Below are positions 7,901 through 14,577 of a stretch of DNA of 23,118 bases, one piece after another. The DNA lies in NCBI GenBank assembly GCA_945869755.1, contig CAMBPW010000008.1:1-23118 (forward strand), written 5' to 3'. A program made the translations under genes and the position numbers. The DNA comes from an uncultured Gemella sp. GTDB lineage: Bacteria > Bacillota > Bacilli > Staphylococcales > Gemellaceae. The notes beneath the pieces were generated by a model. That model was not told the DNA's origin. It was given only the letters and a program-made list of their open reading frames with translations, and did not search any database. Within the stretch, counting starts at the first letter, position 1, and each line of letters opens with the position of its first letter.

Positions 7901-8752
7901 TTACCTCTCAATCTCATATAATTCTGTATTTTCATTAAAATCATTTATAGATAAAACATTAATGTTTGCTTTAACAAAATAGTATAAAACATCTTCCAAA
8001 TCCGATTTTCTAATAATAACTTTATTTTCAATAACTTTTAAATCAAAATGTAAATTTTGATAAATTGATTCTTCATCAATACTTTCTGTTTCAATTATTA
8101 TTAAATCTTTTATTATGTCTAGTTTATCTAAATCATCAAAGTACACTTGTTTATTATCAGAAATAATTAATGCTTTCTTACATATATTTGTTATTTCATT
8201 TAAGTTATTAGATAACAATATTAAATTTGTTTTATTTTCATTAATTATATCTTGAGCTAAGCTACTTATATAAAGCAAATCTTCTTTAGAGAATTTATCA
8301 CTAGTTATGTCAATTACTAAAATATCGTCAAGAACTAAAGATGAAAATAATATATGGAGTTTTTCTTTCTGAACTTCTGACAGTTTTACATATTTTTCAT
8401 ATATATTTACACTTTCATCTGCAATTAAAGTAATTAAATCGTCTTTTTTTATTTTAATACCGAATAATTTTAATAAATGTTTAAAGTTTTGATATACTGT
8501 AAAATTATTGTAAAATCCTATTTTGTCTTGTAGAAATAAATAGTAATCTTTATCTTTTTTAATATCTTTTTCATTTAAAATGATTTTCCCATCATATTTT
8601 AGTCTTTTACTTAATGCTTTTTTGATTAAATCCAAATTTTTTATATTTTCATCAACTATAACTAGAGAATCACTATTCTCAAGGACAAAATCTAGTTCTA
8701 AATATTTTTTTCTAGCTAACTTTCTCTTAAAATTTATAAATTGTAATGACAT
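7901..8752 (-). CDS. Degenerate ABC transporter ATPase-like protein lacking all catalytic motifs
   Basis: A 283-aa intact reading frame with a good SD (AGAGG, 6 nt before the ATG). The layout follows an ABC ATPase: IILNEKDIKKDKD (57-69) matches the usual post-Walker A strand, FTVYQNFKHLLKLFGI (84-99) matches the helical domain start, KLSEVQKEKL (123-132) falls where LSGGQKQRL should be, ILVIDITSDKFS (144-155) falls where LLILDEPTSGLD should be, and LLSNNLNEI (179-187) where LLSSHILSE should be. But the P-loop region reads VDENIKNLDL (no GxGKT, Leu40 at the invariant Lys), the Q-loop segment is missing, the signature glycines are EV, the Walker B Glu is Ile149, and the H-loop His is Asn. By inference it cannot hydrolyse ATP normally. 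A C-terminal extension of about 75 residues follows. Coding quality is good, so it is not an obvious pseudogene. Cotranscribed with the permease gene downstream. Confidence 0.75.
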   Translation of the reverse strand: MSLQFINFKRKLARKKYLELDFVLENSDSLVIVDENIKNLDLIKKALSKRLKYDGKIILNEKDIKKDKDYYLFLQDKIGFYNNFTVYQNFKHLLKLFGIKIKKDDLITLIADESVNIYEKYVKLSEVQKEKLHILFSSLVLDDILVIDITSDKFSKEDLLYISSLAQDIINENKTNLILLSNNLNEITNICKKALIISDNKQVYFDDLDKLDIIKDLIIIETESIDEESIYQNLHFDLKVIENKVIIRKSDLEDVLYYFVKANINVLSINDFNENTELYEIER

Positions 8753-8783
8753 ATTTACCTCTAAATTTTTTATAATAATATAT

Positions 8784-8812
8784 ATAATATAATATATTTA
8801 CAATCTTTTCAA
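8784..8812 (-). promoter_or_regulatory. Promoter of the ABC-like/permease operon
   Basis: TTGAAA (8807-8812), 17 nt, TATTAT (8784-8789) on the minus strand, about 32 nt before the start codon. It sits immediately beyond the brnQ terminator. Confidence 0.68.
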
Positions 8813-8813
8813 G

Positions 8814-8848
8814 AAAAAAGTTGAATAACAAATGTTACTCAACTTTTT
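8814..8848 (-). terminator. Terminator of brnQ
   Basis: AAAAAGTTGA (minus, 8839-8848) pairs with TCAACTTTTT (8815-8824), with inner pairing of GTTA and TAAC and one mismatch. A run of T closes it on the minus strand. It starts 5 nt after the brnQ stop. Confidence 0.82.
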
Positions 8849-8852
8849 AATA

Positions 8853-10172
8853 TTATTTTTGTTTAATTCTACTAACTCCAAGTCCAAAAACAAATCCTAC
8901 AGCTGCTACTGCCAGCCAACCAAAACTATAATTGTTAAGTGGTATATATGCAATTGCTTTGTCTATTGTTGGGATAGATACACCAAATGTAGAAACTGCT
9001 GTAGTGTATAAACTAAACAATAACACAAAAATTAATGTATAAGTGTACACTTCTTTCTTACCACCAAATATTTTATCAGTAAATCCTAAAATAATTATAG
9101 CTATAGTTAATGGGTATAGTAAAACTAATACCGGTACTGCTAAGCTAATAAGTGCTGTTAACCCTACACTTCCTACTACAGCAGAAAATACTGTAATTCC
9201 AATTACATATGCTTCATAACTTATTTTAGGAAAAATTCTATTAAAATATGAAGCACAAGCTGTAGTAAGCCCAACACTCGTAGTTATACAAGCAAGGAAT
9301 ACTATAATTAATAATAATATTCTTCCTGTACTTGAATAATAGTAATTAGTTACTTCTGTTAAAACTACTGCTCCGTTTTCTTGCATTCCTATAGCACTAA
9401 CTGAAGTTGCACCTATATTTGCGATAGCTATATATATTATTCCAAGTAAAAATGCAGCAATTATAGCAGATCTAGAAGTATTTTTTGAAATTTCTTCTGT
9501 AGTTTTTGCTCCATATAATTTTACAGAATTAATAACTATAATTCCAAATACTAAAGAAGCAAGAGCGTCCATAGTATTGTATCCTTCTAATAATCCATTT
9601 GTAAATGCAGTAGAAAATGTTTCATATCCTTTACTAGGTTGTTGATAACTACCCATAGGTGAAATAATTGATTGTATAATAAGAACAAACATAGATAGTA
9701 ATAAAACTGGCGTAATATATTTCCCTATAATATCTACAAGTTTGTTAGGTTTAATAGATAATAATAACGTAAGTCCCATAAAAAATACTAAAAAGATATA
9801 TAACCCTACTTGTTGATTTTCTTGTGAAATAAAACTACTTAATCCTAATGAATAAGTTGTTGCTCCAGTTCTTGGTATTGCAAAAAGAGGACCTATAGAT
9901 AAATATAATGATGTTGTAAATAATAAACCAAATACTTTACCTGCTCTACTAGAAAGGTCTAATAAATCCCTTGCTCCAGAGTATCCTATAACTATAACAC
10001 CTAAAAGCGGAAGTCCAACTCCGGTAATAATTAATCCTAACATTGCAGGGGTGAAACTTGTTCCCGCATTTTGCCCAAGTATAGTTGGAAAAATTAAATT
10101 ACCTGCTCCAAAGAACATTGCAAATAACATAAAACCAATGGACACATAATTTTTGTCTTTTAAAAATTTCAT
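8853..10172 (-). CDS. brnQ: Branched-chain amino acid transport system II carrier protein BrnQ
   Basis: Na+- or H+-coupled uptake of leucine, isoleucine and valine across the cell membrane (LIVCS family). 439 aa, the expected length, with about twelve hydrophobic segments. The N-terminus YVSIGFMLFAMFFGAGNLIFPTILGQNAG is the family signature. The SD AAGGAGA (10183-10189) is 10 nt from the ATG, slightly long. Monocistronic: its own promoter upstream and terminator downstream. A CodY-box-like sequence lies further upstream, which fits the known control of branched-chain amino acid uptake by CodY in Bacillota. Confidence 0.95.
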   Translation of the reverse strand: MKFLKDKNYVSIGFMLFAMFFGAGNLIFPTILGQNAGTSFTPAMLGLIITGVGLPLLGVIVIGYSGARDLLDLSSRAGKVFGLLFTTSLYLSIGPLFAIPRTGATTYSLGLSSFISQENQQVGLYIFLVFFMGLTLLLSIKPNKLVDIIGKYITPVLLLSMFVLIIQSIISPMGSYQQPSKGYETFSTAFTNGLLEGYNTMDALASLVFGIIVINSVKLYGAKTTEEISKNTSRSAIIAAFLLGIIYIAIANIGATSVSAIGMQENGAVVLTEVTNYYYSSTGRILLLIIVFLACITTSVGLTTACASYFNRIFPKISYEAYVIGITVFSAVVGSVGLTALISLAVPVLVLLYPLTIAIIILGFTDKIFGGKKEVYTYTLIFVLLFSLYTTAVSTFGVSIPTIDKAIAYIPLNNYSFGWLAVAAVGFVFGLGVSRIKQK

Positions 10173-10216
10173 AAAATAATTTTCTCCTTATAACAATAAA
10201 AATTAATATGAGTAAT

Positions 10217-10245
10217 ATAATATTACAACAAATGAAAAATGTCAA
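10217..10245 (-). promoter_or_regulatory. brnQ promoter
   Basis: TTGACA (10240-10245), 17 nt, TATTAT (10217-10222) on the minus strand, 45 nt before the start codon. Confidence 0.85.
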
Positions 10246-10299
10246 TATTTTTTTTCTTATTTTTTTATAAATACGTTTTTTTGAGTGAAAATATAACTG

Positions 10300-10315
10300 A
10301 ATTTTCTGAAAAATT
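10300..10315. promoter_or_regulatory. CodY-box-like palindrome upstream of brnQ
   Basis: AATTTTCTGAAAAATT. The first 15 bases match the CodY consensus AATTTTCWGAAAATT at 14 of 15 positions. It lies 55 nt upstream of the brnQ -35 and touches the T-run of the topA terminator, so part of the match could come from terminator composition. Whether this organism has CodY cannot be seen here. Confidence 0.5.
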
Positions 10316-10343
10316 AAAGCAACCTAGTTTTTTAGGTTGCTTT
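10308..10343 (-). terminator. Terminator of topA
   Basis: AAAGCAACCTA and TAGGTTGCTTT (10316-10326 and 10333-10343) form a perfect 11-bp stem with a 6-nt loop. On the minus strand it is followed by AATTTTTC. It begins 9 nt after the topA stop. Confidence 0.88.
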
Positions 10344-10352
10344 AATTTTATT

Positions 10353-12401
10353 TTACTTATTATTTTCTTTATAATTGCAGTTTTGACAAGAAACTTGTTT
10401 TTTTCCTTCATATAAAATGTTATTACATTTTGGACAATTTCTGTTTATAGGCTTATCCCAAGAAACAAAATCGCAAATTGGAAAATTTTCACATCCGTAA
10501 AATAATTTTCCTTTTTTAGATTTCTTTTCTAAAATATCTTTTTCTTTACATTTCGGACAAGTTACACCTATTTTTTTCTGAATTGTTTCCGTAAAATTAC
10601 ACTCTGGAAAATTTGAACAAGCTATAAATTTACCAAATTTTCCTAACTTGAAAAGTAGTGGTGAAGAACACTTAGGACAATCTTCTCCAGTATATTCTTT
10701 TTGTATCTCTACTTTTTCTAATTCTTGTTCAGCTTTTTCTACATCTTTGTAAAATTCTGAATAAAAATTATAAATTGCTTGTTGCCACTTAATATCTCCA
10801 TCAGCAATTTTATCTAAATCCGTTTCTAATTTTGCAGTGAATTCTGCATTTATTACATCTGGAAAATATTCTGAAATTATTTTACATACTATTTCTCCTA
10901 ATTCCGTAGGAACAAATGATTTATTAGTAATTTTTGCATAATATCGTTTTTGCAAAGTTTCTATTATAGTTGCGTAAGTTGACGGTCTCCCTATTCCTAA
11001 TTCTTCTAATGTTGCAATTAGCTTTGCTTCTGAATATCTTGCAGGTGGTTGTGTAAAATGTTGTTCTTGATTAATTGACTTTATTTTAGCATACTCATCT
11101 TTTTCAAATTCTGCAAAAGTTTTAATTTTTTCTTTTTCTTTTAATACTTTTAAAAATCCATCAAAAACTATTTTTGATTCAGTTGCTCTATATTCAACTT
11201 TATTATTTTCAAATAGTGTAGTAGTTGTTTCATAAATAGCACTTGCCATTTGACTAGCTATAAATCTTTCCCAAATAAGCGTATATAATTTTAGTTGGTC
11301 AGATGATAAATATTCTTTCACTTTTTCAGGTGTAAATTCTACGTTTGTCGGTCTAATACCTTCGTGTGCATCTTGTACATTTTTTTTATCAGCAGTTTTT
11401 TTTACAGACTTCAATACATATTCTTTACCGTAATTGTTTAAAATAAAATTATAACTATTTATTTTTGCTTCATCTGATATTCTAGTAGAGTCCGTTCTCA
11501 TATATGTAATAAGACCCGTAGTGCCACCTAGTTTTTTTAAATTGATTCCTTCATACAATTCTTGAGCTACACTCATAGTTTTTCTAGTTTTAAAGTTAAT
11601 TTTTCTTGAAGCATCTTGTTGCATTGTTGAAGTTGTGTAAACGTTAGGAGAATTTCTAGTTTTTGTGCTTTTCACTACATCAGAAACTAAAAAACTATCT
11701 CCCTTAATATTTTTTTTGATTTTTTCAACATCTTCTTTAGTTTTTAATTTAATTTTTTCTCCATTATAAGAATAAAAATTTGCAACTAATGTTTTTTTAT
11801 TTTTTATAAATTCTATCGGCATTGACCAATATTCTTCTGGAATAAAATTCTTTATTTCTAATTCTCTATCTACTATTAATTTTAATGCTGTGCTTTGTAC
11901 CCTACCCGCAGATAATTTTGGTTTTACTTTTTTCCATAAAACTGGTGATATATTGTACCCTACCAATCTATCTAAAACACGTCTTGCTTGTTGTGAATCT
12001 ACTAAATTTCTGTCTATTTTTCTAGGTTTTTTTATAGCTTCTTTTACTGCATCTTTTGTTATTTCATTGAATATAACTCTATTTTCTGTATTTTTAAGTT
12101 CTAATATACTAGCTATGTGCCAAGCTATAGCTTCTCCTTCTCTATCTGGATCGGAAGCTAAATAAATATTTTTTATTCCTTTTGCTTCTTTTTTTAAATT
12201 TTTTATTACATCTCCTTTACCACGAATCGAAATGTAATCAGCAACTATATTATCTCTATCAACAACTTCTACACCCATTCTACTCTTAGGTAAATCTTTT
12301 ATATGTCCTTTTGATGAAATTACTTTATATTTTTTACCTAGATATTTTTCTATAGTTTTTGCTTTTGATGGAGATTCGACAATCACTAAATTTTCTGTCA
12401 T
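10353..12401 (-). CDS. topA: DNA topoisomerase I (type IA)
   Basis: Relaxes negative supercoils. 682 aa, normal for Bacillota. The Toprim domain begins LVIVESPSKAKTIEKYLG (5-22) and carries the acidic triad ASDPDREGEAIAWH. The active-site Tyr is Y300 in ITYMRTDSTR. PPARYSEAKLIATLEELGIGRPSTYA is the conserved block of the core. Three C-terminal zinc-ribbon repeats are visible: CPKC...CSNFPEC, CPKC...CENFPIC and CPKC...CQNC. The SD AGGAGAG precedes the ATG. In many Bacillota topA follows dprA; here map lies upstream instead. Confidence 0.97.
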   Translation of the reverse strand: MTENLVIVESPSKAKTIEKYLGKKYKVISSKGHIKDLPKSRMGVEVVDRDNIVADYISIRGKGDVIKNLKKEAKGIKNIYLASDPDREGEAIAWHIASILELKNTENRVIFNEITKDAVKEAIKKPRKIDRNLVDSQQARRVLDRLVGYNISPVLWKKVKPKLSAGRVQSTALKLIVDRELEIKNFIPEEYWSMPIEFIKNKKTLVANFYSYNGEKIKLKTKEDVEKIKKNIKGDSFLVSDVVKSTKTRNSPNVYTTSTMQQDASRKINFKTRKTMSVAQELYEGINLKKLGGTTGLITYMRTDSTRISDEAKINSYNFILNNYGKEYVLKSVKKTADKKNVQDAHEGIRPTNVEFTPEKVKEYLSSDQLKLYTLIWERFIASQMASAIYETTTTLFENNKVEYRATESKIVFDGFLKVLKEKEKIKTFAEFEKDEYAKIKSINQEQHFTQPPARYSEAKLIATLEELGIGRPSTYATIIETLQKRYYAKITNKSFVPTELGEIVCKIISEYFPDVINAEFTAKLETDLDKIADGDIKWQQAIYNFYSEFYKDVEKAEQELEKVEIQKEYTGEDCPKCSSPLLFKLGKFGKFIACSNFPECNFTETIQKKIGVTCPKCKEKDILEKKSKKGKLFYGCENFPICDFVSWDKPINRNCPKCNNILYEGKKQVSCQNCNYKENNK

Positions 12402-12431
12402 AATAACTCTCTCCTAAAATTTTATAGTAGT

Positions 12432-12460
12432 ATATTAAATTATTTTTTTATCTATGTCAA
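12432..12460 (-). promoter_or_regulatory. Candidate topA promoter
   Basis: TTGACA (12455-12460), 17 nt, TAATAT (12432-12437) on the minus strand, in the 63-nt gap between map and topA. Perfect -35, imperfect -10. Confidence 0.5.
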
Positions 12461-12464
12461 ATTA

Positions 12465-13223
12465 TTAATCAACTTTTGTTAAAATTATTGGTTCTCCATC
12501 TGCTTGAATAACTACTGTATGTTCGTATTGAGCAACAAAAGATCCGTCATCTGTAATTAATTCCCAGTCATCTCTCGTACTATTTTTTACTTGCTTAGCT
12601 TTCGTAGATACGAACGGCTCTATTGCCAAACACATACCATCTTTCAATATTAAATTGTCCCATGGATCAAAATAATTAAATACGTGATTAGGCTCTTGAT
12701 GCAAACTCGTTCCTATTCCATGTCCAGTTAAATTTTCAATAACTTCTAGTTTATGTTCTTTTATTTTTTTATGAATATTTTTTCCTATTTGATTTATTTT
12801 TTTTCCTGCAACCGCAAATTTTATTCCTTCATAAAACGATTCTTTTGCTACATCACAAACTTTTTGTTTTAAAGGGTTATCGCATTTACCTACAACAAAA
12901 GAAATTCCAGTATCTGCATAATATCCATCTTTACAACCAGATACATCTATATTTATTAAATCTCCATCTTTTAGAACTTTATTTGATGGTATTCCATGTG
13001 CTGCTTGATTATTTAAAGATATACAAGTATATCCTGGAAAATCATATTCTGAAATAGGTGCTGATTTTGCTCCATATTTTTCAAACATTTCTTTCGCAAT
13101 ATTATCTAATTCTTTTGTAGTAATTCCTGGCACTGCATTTTTTTGCATTTCATCTCTTATTTCAGCACAAATTCTTCCTATTTCTTTCATTTTTGTTAAT
13201 TGTTCTTCATTTTTAATTATCAT
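12465..13223 (-). CDS. map: Type I methionine aminopeptidase
   Basis: Removes the N-terminal Met from nascent proteins; a cytosolic dimetal enzyme. 252 aa, the bacterial type I length with no N-terminal extension. The five metal ligands are all visible: D93 (NIDVSG), D104 (YYADTG), H168 (GHGIG), E202 (AIEPFV) and E234 (QYEHTV), along with the catalytic His in AAHGIPS (H77). The SD AGAGGT precedes the ATG and lies within the tail of the dead GNAT gene, whose last codons overlap map by 11 nt. Probably once the last gene of a HAD-GNAT-map operon. Confidence 0.96.
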   Translation of the reverse strand: MIIKNEEQLTKMKEIGRICAEIRDEMQKNAVPGITTKELDNIAKEMFEKYGAKSAPISEYDFPGYTCISLNNQAAHGIPSNKVLKDGDLINIDVSGCKDGYYADTGISFVVGKCDNPLKQKVCDVAKESFYEGIKFAVAGKKINQIGKNIHKKIKEHKLEVIENLTGHGIGTSLHQEPNHVFNYFDPWDNLILKDGMCLAIEPFVSTKAKQVKNSTRDDWELITDDGSFVAQYEHTVVIQADGEPIILTKVD

Positions 13224-13675
13224 TTTTACCTCTATTATTTTTATAATATTTCATTGCCATTTGATTCCATTCTTCATAAAATTTATACTCTTGAAAATTC
13301 AATTTTTCTAATATATGTTCCACTTTATCGTTACTTAAAACATAATCTGTAAGAATGTACTAAAAGTTTTTATTTTTTTCTACTATATCAATTATATACT
13401 CTATAACTAATTTTACATAGCCTAATCATTGAAAATTTTTATCAATCATTATTCTCCAAATATAATATTCCTCTTTATCTATACATATTAACAAATAATA
13501 CAAGATCTTCTTTATAATATGTTCCGTATGGAAAACAAGCATTATACTTTTTATATAGCAAAGATTGTGCTAATGACTTTGTGTTACTTGCTATAAATGT
13601 CTTATCTTATTCGACTGCTTCTAAACTTATTATTTGATGAAAATTATCTTCATTTATTTCTTTAAAATTTATCAT
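13213..13675 (-). pseudogene. Decayed GNAT-family N-acetyltransferase gene
   Basis: Occupies the gap between map and the HAD gene. Reading from the ATG at 13675: MINFKEINEDNFHQIISLEAVE, stop TAA, DKTFIASNTKSLAQSLLYKK...FPYGTYYKEDLVLFVNMYR, stop TAA. A +1 shift then gives YIWRIMIDKNFQ, stop TGA, LGYVKLVIEYIIDIVEKNKNF, stop TAG, then YILTDYVLSNDKVEHILEKLNFQEYKFYEEWNQMAMKYYKNN, ending within map. This is the complete order of a GNAT domain: the WRIMID strand, the Q-x-x-G-x-G/A acetyl-CoA loop (a Gly codon apparently changed to TGA), and the C-terminal Gly-Phe-like segment. Four in-frame stops and one frameshift mean it is dead. The ancestral substrate, polyamine or other, cannot be told. Confidence 0.9.
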
Positions 13676-13689
13676 TTATTTACTTAAAT

Positions 13690-14460
13690 TTATTTTATTA
13701 AAAATTTTAAATTTTTTACTGTATATGTCGGTTGAATTTTCTTTTCTAAAAGTTGATCTTTGCTAGTAACACCTGTTTGCACATGAATAGTATCAATATT
13801 AGCATTAATTCCTGCCAATATATCAGTATCATAATTATCTCCAACCATGACTATTTCTTCTTTTGTATATGAAAATTTTTCAATTGCTAAATTCATAATT
13901 ATATTATTAGGCTTACCAATAACGATTGCAACTGTATCTGTTGCATATTCTAATAATTTTACTTGTCCTCCATTACTTAAAGACATACCACTTTCTGTTG
14001 GTAATAACTTATCTGGATTTGTTGCTATTAATTTTGCTCCGTTCAAAATCGCTCTCGTTGCTTGAGTTAATTTTTCATAACTTATTTCTCTATCTAAACC
14101 TACAACTACAGCATCTGCATATAAATAATCTACTAACTCAATATTGTTTCTAAGCAATGTATTTTTTAATCCATTTTCTCCTATTACAAAAACTTTTTTA
14201 TAATTATGTTTAATTAAATATTCAGAAGTAGCTTCTGATGAAGTATAAACATTTTTTTCTGTTGTAATTATATCTAATTCTTTTAATTTTTTAACGACAT
14301 CTTTTTCTAATTTTGTAGAATTATTAGTTAAAAATAAATAATCTATATTATTTTCATTAAGATAATTTATAAATTCTTTTGCATATTCAATTTTTTCACT
14401 GCCGTTATACATAGTTCCATCTAAATCAATTAAATATAGTTTATAATTTTTTATTTCCAT
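13690..14460 (-). CDS. HAD-superfamily class IIA phosphatase, NagD/YutF-like
   Basis: Cytosolic Mg2+-dependent phosphatase, 256 aa. Motif I is LIDLDGTMYNG with nucleophile D12 and acid D14; motif II is FLTNNST (44-49); motif III Lys is K183 in VIGKPN; motif IV is MVGDNYDTDILAG (D208 and D213). The large IIA cap lies between motifs II and III. Related enzymes dephosphorylate nucleotides or small sugar phosphates; the substrate here is unknown. The SD GAGGAG lies 6 nt before the ATG. The dead GNAT gene follows 14 nt after its stop, and map after that, so the three probably formed one transcript. Confidence 0.92.
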   Translation of the reverse strand: MEIKNYKLYLIDLDGTMYNGSEKIEYAKEFINYLNENNIDYLFLTNNSTKLEKDVVKKLKELDIITTEKNVYTSSEATSEYLIKHNYKKVFVIGENGLKNTLLRNNIELVDYLYADAVVVGLDREISYEKLTQATRAILNGAKLIATNPDKLLPTESGMSLSNGGQVKLLEYATDTVAIVIGKPNNIIMNLAIEKFSYTKEEIVMVGDNYDTDILAGINANIDTIHVQTGVTSKDQLLEKKIQPTYTVKNLKFLIK

Positions 14461-14540
14461 TACAAACTCCTCACAAATCTAATATTTACTATTGTACACC
14501 CTTTTCAAAAAAAATAAAAGAACTTAGATAATATTAAATA

Positions 14541-14571
14541 AAAAAATAAAACCTACGTTTTACGTAGGTTT
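14541..14571 (-). terminator. Terminator of ppdK
   Basis: AAACCTACG pairs with CGTAGGTTT (14563-14571 with 14549-14557), loop of 5 nt, followed on the minus strand by TATTTTTTT. It begins 6 nt after the ppdK stop. Confidence 0.92.
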
Positions 14572-14577
14572 GTAATT

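Noticed and set aside
11890..12165. 91-codon plus-strand frame
   Set aside because: Antisense to the Toprim region of topA, with no SD; AT-rich antisense frames of this size are common here.
14470..14530. Promoter of the HAD gene
   Set aside because: TTGAAA with TATTAG at 18 nt is possible, but neither box nor spacing is convincing among many AT-rich alternatives.
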